From JAJTHB01 sp033763775 (GTDB lineage: Bacteria; Pseudomonadota; Alphaproteobacteria; Rickettsiales; SXRF01), in the NCBI GenBank assembly GCA_033763775.1, contig JANRJW010000004.1, positions 1 to 64,000 on the forward strand: 64,000 bases of DNA, in the 5' to 3' direction. The position numbers were made by a program, and so were the translations under genes. The notes under the pieces were generated by a model. That model saw only the letters and a program-made list of their open reading frames with translations, ran no database searches and was not told the origin of the DNA. Shown piece after piece: positions 7,546 through 16,184 of this stretch (positions are counted from its first letter, which is position 1; the number at the start of each line of letters is the position of its first letter).

Positions 7546-8178
7546 ATGCGGGTGGGCAGTTCGGCATTGCTGCGCCGCGGGGCGCAGGCAAAATATACGG
7601 CAATTTTACGCGCAGCCAGCCGACTTTTTCTCAGGCATGGCTACACGCGCACCAGCATGGATGCGGTGGCGAAGGAAGCTGACGTTTCCAAGCAGACTGT
7701 TTATAGCTATTTCAAAAATAAAGATGAGCTATTCTGCCGGATGATTGAGGAGGAGTGCGCGCGTCACACGCCGCCAGACTCAATGCTTGAAGATGCGGCG
7801 CTCAGTATGGAAAACGCACTGTTTAAAATCGGCATGGGCTTTATTGATATGATCAGCAGCCCGCGCGGCCTTGCGATTCACCGGCTGGTGATGGCTGAAG
7901 TTGAGCGTCACCCCCGCGTGGCCAAGCTGTTTTACGATTCCGGTCCGCTGCAGATGCAGGGATTGCTGGTACGTTATCTGAACCGGCAGGTGCAGCTGGG
8001 GGCGCTGGTGATTGACGACATTGAGCGCGCCGCTTCAGATTTTTTTGCATTGGTGAAAGGGCGCTATCATCTGCGGATGCAGCTGCGCGTTAAACCACTG
8101 CCCACCAGCAGAGATATAGAAAAGCATCTGCATGATACGGTGCAGGTGTTTCTGAAGATTTACGGCAGTAAAAATTAG
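7546..8178 (+). CDS. TetR family transcriptional regulator
   Basis: 210 residues from the ATG at 7546. The longer frame from TTG 7477 would make the promoter coding and is rejected. The N-terminal helix-turn-helix is clear: AASRLFLRHGYTRTSMDAVA then DVSKQTVYSYFKNKDELF. The C-terminal ligand domain resembles TetR_C regulators whose second half begins HRLVMAEVERHP and which often control efflux or lipid genes. The flanking genes give no obvious target: the alkaline phosphatase upstream faces the same way and merR downstream is convergent. Ligand unknown. Confidence 0.85.
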   Translation: MRVGSSALLRRGAQAKYTAILRAASRLFLRHGYTRTSMDAVAKEADVSKQTVYSYFKNKDELFCRMIEEECARHTPPDSMLEDAALSMENALFKIGMGFIDMISSPRGLAIHRLVMAEVERHPRVAKLFYDSGPLQMQGLLVRYLNRQVQLGALVIDDIERAASDFFALVKGRYHLRMQLRVKPLPTSRDIEKHLHDTVQVFLKIYGSKN

Positions 8179-8202
8179 GTCTGGCGTGAATATCCGCGCG
8201 GT

Positions 8203-8625
8203 CTAGTAAAGATGGCGCTTCAGCAGATCGCGAAGCGTGACCAATTCCTGGCGAACCACCGTCAGCTGGTTGAGTTTCTTTTCATCAATACCACCAGATA
8301 CGCTGTTTGTGGCTGAAATTTCTGCCGCATCTTTACCGATGGCTTTGCGCGCTCCCTCGATGGTGTAGCCCTGATGATAAAGCAGATCCTTGATGGTGGC
8401 AATCAGCGCTACATCCTGCGGGCGATAATAGCGCCGGCTGCCGCGCATTTTAAGTGGCTTGATTTGTGGAAAGCGTGTTTCCCAGAAACGCAGCACATGC
8501 TGCGGTACACCCAGGGAGTCTGCCACTTCGCTGATCGTGCGAAAAGCTTGCGCCGATTTCTCAACTCCGGCGCGTGGCGCGCCAGTTTCTTCGAGTAATA
8601 GTTCGGGCGGGCTTGCTGGGTTCAC
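8203..8625 (-). CDS. MerR family regulator
   Basis: 140-residue protein with a MerR-type winged helix: TISEVADSLGVPQHVLRFWE followed by RRYYRPQDVALIATIKDLLY. There is no cysteine-rich metal site. This MerR variant immediately after ihfA is a conserved alphaproteobacterial arrangement, and its role there is not well defined. It is the last gene of the plsX-fabH-ihfA-merR run on the minus strand, separated from ihfA by 42 bases. Confidence 0.88.
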   Translation of the reverse strand: MNPASPPELLLEETGAPRAGVEKSAQAFRTISEVADSLGVPQHVLRFWETRFPQIKPLKMRGSRRYYRPQDVALIATIKDLLYHQGYTIEGARKAIGKDAAEISATNSVSGGIDEKKLNQLTVVRQELVTLRDLLKRHLY

Positions 8626-8667
8626 AGATTGGCGCTCCTTATGCCCTCGGCATGGACTCAGGAAGGG

Positions 8668-9009
8668 TTAAAGACCCTGCTTTGCCAGCTGCTCGTTCAC
8701 CTTGGCTTTTAAAAGGTTTGAAGCATTGAATGAGAGCACGGTGCGCGCCGTGATAGGCACTTCCACGCCGGTTTTCGGATTGCGACCCATGCGCTGCTTT
8801 TTGTGGCGCAGGTTGAACGTGCCAAACGACGAGAGCTTCACGCTATCGCCCTGTTCCAGTGCGGTGCAGATTTCCTCGATCACCGAATCAACAAGCGCAT
8901 TGCACTCCTGCAGCGACAGGCCAATTTGTTTATAGATGGCATTGCTGAGGTCAGCGCGGGTGAGAGTTTTACCTTCGTCGGTGATGATATCGGTCATGGC
9001 AGGGCTCAT
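8668..9009 (-). CDS. ihfA: Integration host factor subunit alpha
   Basis: 113-residue HU/IHF family protein that bends DNA with the beta subunit. LTRADLSNAIYKQIGLS starts the fold, SVKLSSFGTFNLRHKKQRMG precedes the DNA-inserting arm with the conserved RNPKTG at the tip, and VLSFNASNLLKAKVN ends the domain. The GRNPKTG and neighbouring MerR gene favour IHF alpha over HU. IHF normally assists sigma-54 promoters, which fits the -24/-12 promoters in the flagellar part of this window. Met 1 or Met 5 could start. Confidence 0.92.
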   Translation of the reverse strand: MSPAMTDIITDEGKTLTRADLSNAIYKQIGLSLQECNALVDSVIEEICTALEQGDSVKLSSFGTFNLRHKKQRMGRNPKTGVEVPITARTVLSFNASNLLKAKVNEQLAKQGL

Positions 9010-9062
9010 TGTTTGATGATGAATGGCACCAGTATAGCGTTTTTTAGAATAAAATCAAGTAT

Positions 9063-10022
9063 CTACCAGCGAAGCAGCGCGCAGCCCCAGGTAAAGCCCG
9101 CGCCCATGGCCGGGCAGGCGATAAGCTGGCCGGGCTTCAGGCGGCCATCCTTGGCCGCCACATGCAGCGCCAGCGGGATGGAAGCCGCCGAGGTATTGGC
9201 GTGCAGGGGCACGGTGGAAATCAGCTTTTCGGGGGGTAGCCCCAGCTTTTCGCCGACACTGGCCAGAATACGCTGGTTGGCCTGATGGGGGGCAATCCAG
9301 TCAATATCACTGGCTGTAAGGCCGTTTTCTGAAAGCACCGCAAGTGTTGCTTCCGGCATTTTGGCCACGGCATGGCGATAAACCTCTTTGCCGGCCATGG
9401 AAAGCACGCCCGCTTTCTGATTGGTGGCGACACCACCGCTGGTTATCAGCATGGAGCCAAACGCGCCATCGGAATAGATGCGTGAGCCAAGAATGCCCCG
9501 ATTCTCTCCCTCGCGCGCTTCCAGCAGCATGGCAGCTGCGCCATCGCCAAACAGGATGCAGGTGGTGCGATCCTGCCAGTCGATAATGCGCGAGAAAATT
9601 TCTGCGCCGATGACCAGCGCGCGATTGGCCTGTGCGTTTTTCAACATGGCATCGGCGACACTGAGCGCATAGACAAAGCCGCTGCAGGCGGCATTCAGAT
9701 CAAACGCAGCGCCTGCTTTCATGCCAAGCTTGTGCTGCACTTTCGTGGCGGTTGCGGGCAGGGTATCGTCCGGTGTGGCGGTGGCAACGATGATGAGGTC
9801 AACCGATTCTGCCCCCACGCCAGCACGCTCCAGAGCTTGCTTCGCGGCGTGGGCTGCGAGGTCGGAGGTGAGCTCATTGTCTGCTGCCAGGTGGCGCTGG
9901 CGGATACCGGTGCGCTCAACGATCCACTCATCGCTGGTGTCGACCAGCTTTGCCAGCTCATGGTTGGTCATCACGCGCTGGGGTAAATAGGCGCCCGTGG
10001 AAAGAATGATACTACGGCGCAT
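9063..10022 (-). CDS. fabH: 3-oxoacyl-ACP synthase III (FabH)
   Basis: 319 residues from the ATG at 10022. Catalyses the first condensation of fatty-acid synthesis, acetyl-CoA with malonyl-ACP. The Cys-His-Asn triad is intact: C113 in LNAACSGFVYA, H246 in APHQANQRI and N276 in LHANTSAASIP. Length is typical. The start overlaps the plsX stop by one base (TGATG), so the two lipid genes are coupled. The conserved plsX-fabH-ihfA-merR order supports the assignment. Confidence 0.96.
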   Translation of the reverse strand: MRRSIILSTGAYLPQRVMTNHELAKLVDTSDEWIVERTGIRQRHLAADNELTSDLAAHAAKQALERAGVGAESVDLIIVATATPDDTLPATATKVQHKLGMKAGAAFDLNAACSGFVYALSVADAMLKNAQANRALVIGAEIFSRIIDWQDRTTCILFGDGAAAMLLEAREGENRGILGSRIYSDGAFGSMLITSGGVATNQKAGVLSMAGKEVYRHAVAKMPEATLAVLSENGLTASDIDWIAPHQANQRILASVGEKLGLPPEKLISTVPLHANTSAASIPLALHVAAKDGRLKPGQLIACPAMGAGFTWGCALLRW

Positions 10023-11095
10023 CAATCCGCCTCGCCTTCCACTGCATCCAGCGGCACACCGGGCATGGCCGGCGGTGTCGAGAGCTTGATTTCCTGCATG
10101 ATGCGCTGGTTGATATGGTGGGCAACCAGCTCAATCGCCACACTAACGGCGTTGCAAAATCCTTTTGCGTCGGCACCGCCATGGCTTTTCACCGCAATGC
10201 CACCAAGGCCAAGGAACATCGCGCCGTTGCGCTTGCGGTCATCCAGCTTATCTTTCACCACGCCCAGCGCACCAGCTGCCATCAGCCCGCCAAGGCGCGC
10301 CGGAATTGAGCTTGAGAAAGCCTCGCGCATGTAGGTGCGGATCAGACGGGCAGCGCCTTCTGCTGTTTTCAGGGCGACATTGCCGGTGAAACCGTCCGTC
10401 ACCACGACATCCACCGTACCCATCGCAATATCATTGCCTTCGACAAAACCATGGAAATTCAAATCCAGACCGGATGATTCAATCAGTCTGCGCGCATCTT
10501 TCACTTCGTCGCGGCCTTTCAGGTCTTCCGAGCCGACATTCAGCAGCCCGATTTTGGGTCTGGAAAGTCCGAGCACCGCGCGCGCATACGCATCGCCCAT
10601 CACGGCGAAGCGAAATAGATCCTGCGCGTCACATTCAACATTGGCTCCCAGATCCAGCATCACACACTCGCCTTTGAGTGTTGGGAAAAGTGCTGCAATC
10701 GCCGGGCGCGATACGCCGGGAAGCGTGCGCAGAATGAGTTTGGACATGGCCATCAGTGCGCCGGTATTGCCCGCGGAAACCACCGCGCAGGCTTTTTCTT
10801 CTTTCACCGATTCAATGGCCAGCCACATGCTGGATTTTCGGCCGCGACGCACCGCGACGGATGGCTTATCATCACCCGCAATAACCTCTTCGGTATGCAC
10901 AATCTCACAATGCTTGGCCAGCTGGCCGAGATCAGCAAGCAGCGGCTCTAAGATGTAGCGATTACCAAACAGAAGAAAACGGCTGCCGGGGTGGCGAATA
11001 AGCGCCAGCTGGGCGCCTTTGAGCACGGCGTGCGGGGCATGATCACCGCCCATCGCATCCAGCGCAATCGGGAGTCTCAGTTTACTTGCAGCCAT
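10022..11095 (-). CDS. plsX: Phosphate acyltransferase PlsX
   Basis: 357 residues. Converts acyl-ACP and phosphate to acyl-phosphate for phospholipid synthesis. Family hallmarks are present: IALDAMGGDHAPHAVLKGA at the start, GDDKPSVAVRRGRKSSMW, VSAGNTGALMAMSKL and VVTDGFTGNVALKTAEG. It follows rpmF by about 100 bases and precedes fabH with a one-base overlap, the usual rpmF-plsX-fabH order that ties membrane lipid synthesis to ribosome production. Confidence 0.96.
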   Translation of the reverse strand: MAASKLRLPIALDAMGGDHAPHAVLKGAQLALIRHPGSRFLLFGNRYILEPLLADLGQLAKHCEIVHTEEVIAGDDKPSVAVRRGRKSSMWLAIESVKEEKACAVVSAGNTGALMAMSKLILRTLPGVSRPAIAALFPTLKGECVMLDLGANVECDAQDLFRFAVMGDAYARAVLGLSRPKIGLLNVGSEDLKGRDEVKDARRLIESSGLDLNFHGFVEGNDIAMGTVDVVVTDGFTGNVALKTAEGAARLIRTYMREAFSSSIPARLGGLMAAGALGVVKDKLDDRKRNGAMFLGLGGIAVKSHGGADAKGFCNAVSVAIELVAHHINQRIMQEIKLSTPPAMPGVPLDAVEGEAD

Positions 11096-11197
11096 GGGAG
11101 CTCATCGTTATCGTGATCGCCAGAGTTTGGTATTCTTTGTGATGCATAAACCATCACAACGAACACGACAATCACGAATTACAATGGCCGCAAAAAA

Positions 11198-11380
11198 TTA
11201 GCGGTTCACCTTAGACTTCGTGACCTGACGGCCTTTGTAGTAACCATCGGGCGAAACATGATGGGGGCGCTTGAGTTCGCCGGTGGTTTTATCTTCCACC
11301 ACAGTTACTTTATCGAGCGCGTGGTGCGAGCGGCGCATGTTGCGGGCGCTGGGGGTCTTTTTTCGCTTAGGTACAGCCAT
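11198..11380 (-). CDS. rpmF: Ribosomal protein bL32
   Basis: 60 residues from the ATG at 11380, giving the canonical start MAVPKRKKTPSARNMRRSHH; a TTG two codons earlier is unlikely. The middle segment RPHHVSPDGYYKGRQV is typical of alphaproteobacterial L32, and the zinc cysteines found in some bacteria are absent, as usual here. It is a component of the 50S subunit near the peptidyl transferase centre and stands at the head of the plsX-fabH run. Confidence 0.96.
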   Translation of the reverse strand: MAVPKRKKTPSARNMRRSHHALDKVTVVEDKTTGELKRPHHVSPDGYYKGRQVTKSKVNR

Positions 11381-11456
11381 GGTCAAACATCCTTATTTTT
11401 TTGTGAGGGAGCCTTATACAGCAAGAACCGCTGGCTTGGAAAGCAGTTTTTTAAGC

Positions 11457-12692
11457 TTAAACGGCAAGCTTTCTAAGCAGCTCGGATTCGGCCTGACCAC
11501 CGTACATATAGTCACGGGTGATTGGCAAGGCATTGATTTTCTTTGAAAATTGGATCTGCCACGCCATGGTTCCGGAGTAGATCATCGCCAGTTCGCAGCC
11601 GGTGAGGTACAGGTCGAACATGCGGTAAAACACCTCGCCATTCATGGCGCGGATGCGCTCGCTGTTTGCACGGTAGCGTTTTTTCCATTCGCGCAGCGTG
11701 TAGGAATAGTGCAGGCGCAGCACCTCGGCATCGGTCACCCAGAAGCCAGCTTTTTCGATAAAGGGGATGGTCTCCGAAAGCGCCGGCAGGTAGCCTTTTC
11801 TGAACATGTATTTTTCCAGCCATGGCTGCGTGGCGAGCGAGGGTTTGTTGTAGCCGATCGAGTGCAGCAGCATGAGGCCATCTTCTTTCATCAGCTCATG
11901 CACTTTGCCAAAATATTCCGGATAGTGAGGCAGGCCAACATGCTCGAACATGCCCACCGAAACAATGCGATCAAAAGTCTCGCTCACGTGGCGATAATCC
12001 TGCAGTCGGATATCGATTTTATCTTGCAGCCCGGCGGCTTTCACACGCTCTACGGCGAGCTGGTGCTGCTGCGCCGAAAGCGTGACACCCACGACGCTCA
12101 CGCCTTTTTGCTTCGCCATTTCCATCGCAAGCCCGCCCCAGCCGCAGCCAATATCCAGCACGCGCTGGCCGGGCGATAAATTTAGCTTGGCGATGATGTG
12201 GTTTTTCTTATTGATTTGTGCCTGTTCCAGCGTGTCGTGCTCGCTTTTGAAATAGGCGCAGGAATACTGCATGTCCTTGTCGAGAAACAGCTGGTAGAGC
12301 TCATTGGAAATATCGTAGTGAAACTGAATGTTTTTGGTGGCGTAGCCGATGGCGTTATTCTGCCAGATACGGCGCAGCGCATAGCGCGCCAGCGTGATGG
12401 CTTTTGCAAAAGGAAAATCACGAAACGCCTGGTTGTTGGCCGCCAGCACGCGCAGAAATTTATCAAGATCACCGTCATCAATCGTCATCGTGCCGAACAT
12501 GTAGGCCTCCGGCAGGTTGATGGAGGGGTTCGCTACCAGCTTCCAATGTAGCGCTTTATCATGCAGCGTAATCGCGGTGGATTCGCCCGGGCTACCTGCA
12601 TAGTGGTGGCGCTTGCCGGTGGCATCGGTGACGGTGAGTTCGCCGCGTTTGATGATGTGGCGAAACAGCGCGCCGGCGGGAAAATCGAGCAT
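11457..12692 (-). CDS. cfa: Cyclopropane-fatty-acyl-phospholipid synthase
   Basis: 411-residue SAM-dependent enzyme that methylenates cis double bonds of membrane phospholipids. Residues 178-188 carry the SAM motif VLDIGCGWGGL; IQFHYDISNELYQLFLDKDM and YSCAYFKSEHDTLEQAQ are characteristic upstream segments, and ERIVSVGMFEHVG-like sequence (DRIVSVGMFEHVGLPHYPEY) lies in the catalytic part. Length is normal for the Cfa family. It follows phhA on the same strand after 24 bases but there is no functional link. The enzyme usually acts on entry into stationary phase. Confidence 0.95.
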   Translation of the reverse strand: MLDFPAGALFRHIIKRGELTVTDATGKRHHYAGSPGESTAITLHDKALHWKLVANPSINLPEAYMFGTMTIDDGDLDKFLRVLAANNQAFRDFPFAKAITLARYALRRIWQNNAIGYATKNIQFHYDISNELYQLFLDKDMQYSCAYFKSEHDTLEQAQINKKNHIIAKLNLSPGQRVLDIGCGWGGLAMEMAKQKGVSVVGVTLSAQQHQLAVERVKAAGLQDKIDIRLQDYRHVSETFDRIVSVGMFEHVGLPHYPEYFGKVHELMKEDGLMLLHSIGYNKPSLATQPWLEKYMFRKGYLPALSETIPFIEKAGFWVTDAEVLRLHYSYTLREWKKRYRANSERIRAMNGEVFYRMFDLYLTGCELAMIYSGTMAWQIQFSKKINALPITRDYMYGGQAESELLRKLAV

Positions 12693-12716
12693 GGCAGATA
12701 TCCTTGCTAATGAGAG

Positions 12717-13556
12717 TTAAGCGGCCGAGAGCTTACCTTTAGAAATGATCTGGTCAACAGGATCCAGCGCGCCGTCGGCAATCAGGGGTTGTTTTTTTAC
12801 TTCAGCATAAATCGGCGCGAAGTCCGGCTTGGTGGCCTCAAACAGATCCTCCAGCGAATCAATCACGAAGTAGGTTTTCTGCAGGTCATCGATGCGGTAG
12901 TCGCTGCGCATGATGCGTTTCAAGTCAAATTTCAGCCGGTTAGGCTTATCGCTTTCTAAACAATAGACCGATTCGGTTTTGGAGGAAACAATGCCGGAAC
13001 CGTAAATGCGAAGCCCTTCTTCCTGCTGGATGAGGCCGAATTCCACCGTAAACCAGTATAGGCGTTCGATTTCCTTATCAGCATCCAGCGTGTGCGCTTT
13101 CAGCGCCCCTTTGCCCCATTCCTGCATGTAATCGGCGTAAACCTGATGCGCGAGCATCGGCACATGGCCAAAAAGATCATGGAAAATGTCCGGCTCCATC
13201 AGGTAATCAATCTTCGCTGGCTCGCGGATCCACCATGTGACTGGGAACTGGCGCTTGGAGAGATGCTCCAGAAACACCATCGGCGGCAGATAGCCCGGCA
13301 CGGTGACAAGCCGCCAGTTTACCGTTTTCTCGAGCATATCAGAAACGCGGCGCCAGTCGGGAATCACGTCGCTTTCTTTCATGCCGAGCATCTCCAGCGA
13401 GCTTAGATACTCTTTGCATGCGCGGTTTTTAAGCAGCGGATACTGGCGGTTGCTGAGCGTGCGCCACATGCCATGATCCTCGGCGGTGTAGGCGGCCGGA
13501 TCAAAGTCGAATGTGTAGTCGGCGCGCATGTTTTTCGGGTGTTCGTCTGCTCTCAT
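12717..13556 (-). CDS. phhA: Phenylalanine 4-monooxygenase
   Basis: 279 residues from the ATG at 13556. Hydroxylates phenylalanine to tyrosine with tetrahydropterin and iron. The iron ligands are visible: H126 and H131 in IFHDLFGHVPML and E172 in WFTVEFGL, numbered from this start. The frame is open back to 13595, but the extra residues (TRPRHAAGL) come from a palindromic element, so the ATG at 13556 or 13529 is preferred; neither has a clear Shine-Dalgarno. The hpd gene, for the step two further on, lies divergently beyond the GNAT gene, so phenylalanine catabolism through homogentisate is likely. Confidence 0.93.
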   Translation of the reverse strand: MRADEHPKNMRADYTFDFDPAAYTAEDHGMWRTLSNRQYPLLKNRACKEYLSSLEMLGMKESDVIPDWRRVSDMLEKTVNWRLVTVPGYLPPMVFLEHLSKRQFPVTWWIREPAKIDYLMEPDIFHDLFGHVPMLAHQVYADYMQEWGKGALKAHTLDADKEIERLYWFTVEFGLIQQEEGLRIYGSGIVSSKTESVYCLESDKPNRLKFDLKRIMRSDYRIDDLQKTYFVIDSLEDLFEATKPDFAPIYAEVKKQPLIADGALDPVDQIISKGKLSAA

Positions 13557-13560
13557 TTTA

Positions 13561-13586
13561 AGCCCCGCCGCATGGCGGGGTCTGGT
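13561..13586 (-). repeat. Palindromic element upstream of phhA
   Basis: 26 bases built on the palindrome CCCCGCCGCATGGCGGGG plus TCTGGT. The minus strand reads TRPRHAAGL in the phhA frame. It is inverted relative to the copy at 13665-13690, and the same palindrome occurs at 31122-31145. Confidence 0.75.
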
Positions 13587-13637
13587 ATTCCGCACATGCG
13601 CTTGAAAAAATGGTTATCATCGGCCAGTATAGCCATC

Positions 13638-14111
13638 ATGACACGTAAATCCACCAAAACCAGCACCAGACCCCGCCATACGGCGGGGCTAAGTATCCGC
13701 GAACTGAAAACCCGCGCCGAGATCGAGACGATTTACCCGCTGGTAAAGCAGGTGAACCCGCAAGTATCTAAACGTGAGTTCATGACCGACCTTGATACCA
13801 TGCTACCGCTGGGCTATCGCTGCATTGGGGCATTTTCCGGCGATAAACTCGTGGGCGCCTGTGGCCTGTGGATCGGCCGGCGGTTCTGGTGCGGAAAATA
13901 CTGCGAGGTGGATAATCTTGTCGTTGATTTAAATCAACGCAGCGGGGGCATCGGTGCGCTTATGATGCGCTGGGTGGAAAAAGAAGCGAAAAAAGAGAAA
14001 TGTGCGATCGTGATGGCAGACAGCTACACGACCAACCATGCCTCACACCGCTTTTATTTCCGCGAAGGATATATTATAAAGGGCTACTGTTTTTACAAAG
14101 AACTCTACTAG
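13638..14111 (+). CDS. GNAT family N-acetyltransferase
   Basis: 157 residues from the ATG at 13638; the open frame back to 13473 overlaps phhA and is not needed. The GNAT acetyl-CoA-binding region is seen as EVDNLVVDLNQRSGGIGALM, where the usual RGxGxG/A becomes RSGGIG, followed by a terminal SYTTNHASHRFYFREGY. Substrate unknown. Residues 10-18 (TRPRHTAGL) are encoded by a palindromic repeat, so the protein carries a repeat-derived N-terminal insertion. It lies between phhA and hpd, but a role in aromatic catabolism is not implied. Confidence 0.85.
   Translation: MTRKSTKTSTRPRHTAGLSIRELKTRAEIETIYPLVKQVNPQVSKREFMTDLDTMLPLGYRCIGAFSGDKLVGACGLWIGRRFWCGKYCEVDNLVVDLNQRSGGIGALMMRWVEKEAKKEKCAIVMADSYTTNHASHRFYFREGYIIKGYCFYKELY
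13665..13690 (+). repeat. Palindromic element inside GNAT coding region
   Basis: Inverted copy of 13561-13586 with one base changed (CCCCGCCATACGGCGGGG core). It lies in frame within the first 20 codons of the GNAT gene and encodes TRPRHTAGL. Confidence 0.75.
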
Positions 14112-14214
14112 GACAGACAGCTTGCTTGTTTTTTCTGCGCTTCCGCTGCGCGTGTAATTTAAAGTACACTTGCGCTGCTGCTTACGAAAAAACTTCGCAT
14201 CTGTCTTGTCCTAG
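14108..14214. repeat. Long inverted repeat (107 bp) before hpd
   Basis: Imperfect hairpin from CTAGGACAGACAG to CTGTCTTGTCCTAG spanning 107 bases, with internal pairing between GTTTTTTC-like and GAAAAAAC tracts. It starts inside the last codon of the GNAT gene and ends 24 bases before hpd. The left arm shares CTTGCTTG and CTGCGCTTCCG with the element at 15347-15457, so both may belong to one miniature repeat family. It could also act as a bidirectional terminator. Confidence 0.65.
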
Positions 14215-14237
14215 CGAGTTCTGATAAAGGAGAAATT

Positions 14238-15344
14238 ATGCCGCAACCAGCTACCAGCAATCAGCCGCCAGCCACAGACATTAACCCCATGGGCACGGAC
14301 GGCTTCGAGTTTGTCGAATATGCGGCGCTTGATCCGCGCCCGCTGGAAGAGCTGTTCGCCAAGCTCGGCTTTACGCGCGTGGCGCAGCACCGCTCGAAAA
14401 ATGTTCATCTGTGGCGTCAGGGCGATATTAATTTTATTTTGAATGCCGAGCGCAATTCGCAGGCTGAAGGGTTTTACAACGCGCACGGCCTATCCGCCAA
14501 TGCGATGGCGTTTCGCGTGAAAGACGCGGCCTTTGCGATCAAGCGCGCGAAAGAACTCGGCGCAAAAGTGGTGGAATCAAAAGTGGGGCCGATGGAACTG
14601 GCCATTCCCGCCATTGAGGGCATTGGTGGTAGTTTGCTTTATCTGGTGGATCGCTACGGTAAGCAGGGCTCGATTTATGATATTGATTTTGTGCCGCTGC
14701 CGGGGGTGGATCAGCATCCGGCGGGTGTGGGGCTTACTTACATCGACCATCTCACGCACAATGTTGAGCGTGGCAACATGGAAAAATGGGCGGATTTTTA
14801 TTCACGCCTGTTTAACTTCCGCCAGATCCGCTATTTTGATATTGAAGGTAAGCTCACCGGCCTTGTCAGCAAGGCGATGACCAGCCCTTGCGGCAAGATC
14901 CGCATCCCGATCAACGAATCGTCGGATGATAAATCGCAGATCGAAGAATATCTGCGCGAATACAAAGGCGAAGGCATCCAGCATATCGCGCTGGCAACGG
15001 ACGATATTTACGCGACCGTGGCGCAGCTGAAGCAGCATGTGCGCTTCATGGATCCGCCGCCCGATACCTACTATGATAACCTGAAAAAACGCGTGCCGCA
15101 CAGCAAGGAAGATGTGAGCAAGCTGAAGCCGCTCGGTATTCTGGTGGATGGCGCGCCGGAGAGCAAACCGGGCGCGAATGATGGTGGTATTTTACTCCAG
15201 ATTTTCACCGCGACCGTCATCGGCCCGATTTTCTACGAAATCATCCAGCGCAAAGGCGATGAAGGTTTCGGCGAAGGCAATTTTAAGGCTTTGTTTGAGT
15301 CGATCGAGGAAGATCAGATCAAGCGCGGGGTTCTTAAGCAATAG
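14238..15344 (+). CDS. hpd: 4-hydroxyphenylpyruvate dioxygenase
   Basis: 368-residue non-haem iron enzyme that makes homogentisate from 4-hydroxyphenylpyruvate in tyrosine degradation. Two vicinal-oxygen-chelate halves are present. The iron ligands are H171 in IDHLTHNV, H249 in IQHIALATDDI and E334 in PIFYEIIQRKG, the expected His-His-Glu. An AAAGGAG ribosome site stands nine bases before the ATG. No hmgA or fahA is in the window. The gene is framed by two long inverted repeats of about 110 bases, one on each side. Confidence 0.96.
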   Translation: MPQPATSNQPPATDINPMGTDGFEFVEYAALDPRPLEELFAKLGFTRVAQHRSKNVHLWRQGDINFILNAERNSQAEGFYNAHGLSANAMAFRVKDAAFAIKRAKELGAKVVESKVGPMELAIPAIEGIGGSLLYLVDRYGKQGSIYDIDFVPLPGVDQHPAGVGLTYIDHLTHNVERGNMEKWADFYSRLFNFRQIRYFDIEGKLTGLVSKAMTSPCGKIRIPINESSDDKSQIEEYLREYKGEGIQHIALATDDIYATVAQLKQHVRFMDPPPDTYYDNLKKRVPHSKEDVSKLKPLGILVDGAPESKPGANDGGILLQIFTATVIGPIFYEIIQRKGDEGFGEGNFKALFESIEEDQIKRGVLKQ

Positions 15345-15346
15345 CG

Positions 15347-15457
15347 CTTCCTGAAGCTGGGGAACTTGCTTGCGATGCTGCGCTTCCGGTGCTCACGTAC
15401 TAGAACGCTGTGCGCCGGTTCTCGCCTCACTTAGCATTTCCCTCAGCTTGAGGAAGC
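15347..15457. repeat. Long inverted repeat (111 bp) after hpd
   Basis: Imperfect hairpin from GCTTCCTGAAGCTG to CAGCTTGAGGAAGC with centre CGTACTAGAACG. The inner part GCGCTTCCGGTGCTCACGTA pairs loosely with GCGCCGGTTCTCGCC. Similar in size and arm words to the element before hpd; likely a dispersed miniature repeat that here also lies between convergent genes. Confidence 0.65.
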
Positions 15458-15470
15458 TTAGTACAATATA

Positions 15471-16184
15471 TTAATTGAGCGAGAGGCCGGCTGCGCCCTG
15501 CCGGCTTTGCGCAAGGCGCTGCACAAAACTGCCGCCGCGCAGGGTTTTACCTACCATCTCTACCATTGAGCGCTGCAGCTCGGGGGTGTTGAAATTTTCT
15601 GCAATGCTGGCCGCCATCTCGCTGGGCACCTGCTCGCGCTCGACCTGCTCCAGCACCGTTTCCGGCAGCTTTGACATGCTGTAAGCCACCCGCAGGTTGC
15701 CTTTATCTATCTGCAGCGGTGGCAATTTGTTGACATCCACCCTGCCGCCAGCAACTTCCTTGAACACACGCGCGGCATCCAGCGCGTCGGTGTGGCCACG
15801 CGCCATGTTTTTGTAGGCGGCGATCACGCGCACGTCCTCCACCGAATAACCATCCGCCTCGCGCAGCACATAGGCCGCCACTTTGCCCGGGCCGGTGCCA
15901 ATGGCGTTAGTGTTCACGGCGTGATCAAGCCGGTGGTGGCCATCCGCGACATAAAGCGCGCCATTCAGACGTTCATGCAGCAGCAGTGGATCGCCGTCTA
16001 AGATTGGATTCCAGCTTTTGCGGCGGATGCGATGTGCCTCGGTGATGCCTTTGCTATCACCATGCGCGCGGAACTGATAGGCCTGCGCATCGGTCTTGAT
16101 GGCCTCGGGCGCCACCATCACTAGGCTCAGCTTTTCAAGCGCCAGGCGCGGTTGTTGTAATGTAAACATCCCCATACACGCCAT
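15471..16184 (-). CDS. ParB/DUF1015-like protein, unknown function
   Basis: Up to 237 residues; Met 1, 4 or 6 could start and no good ribosome site decides. The recognisable part is GALYVADGHHRLDHAVN around residue 75, a DGHHR motif shared by ParB-like nuclease folds and DUF1015 proteins. The preceding WNPILDGDPLLLHERL fits a ParB-type strand-helix pattern. The C-terminal 100 residues are helical and unassigned. It is convergent with hpd across the inverted repeat and has no functional neighbour. Function unknown. Confidence 0.6.
   Translation of the reverse strand: MACMGMFTLQQPRLALEKLSLVMVAPEAIKTDAQAYQFRAHGDSKGITEAHRIRRKSWNPILDGDPLLLHERLNGALYVADGHHRLDHAVNTNAIGTGPGKVAAYVLREADGYSVEDVRVIAAYKNMARGHTDALDAARVFKEVAGGRVDVNKLPPLQIDKGNLRVAYSMSKLPETVLEQVEREQVPSEMAASIAENFNTPELQRSMVEMVGKTLRGGSFVQRLAQSRQGAAGLSLN

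Noticed and set aside
10335..10958. 207-residue open frame on the plus strand
   Set aside because: Shadow of plsX; Ser/Arg/Pro-rich with no family pattern.
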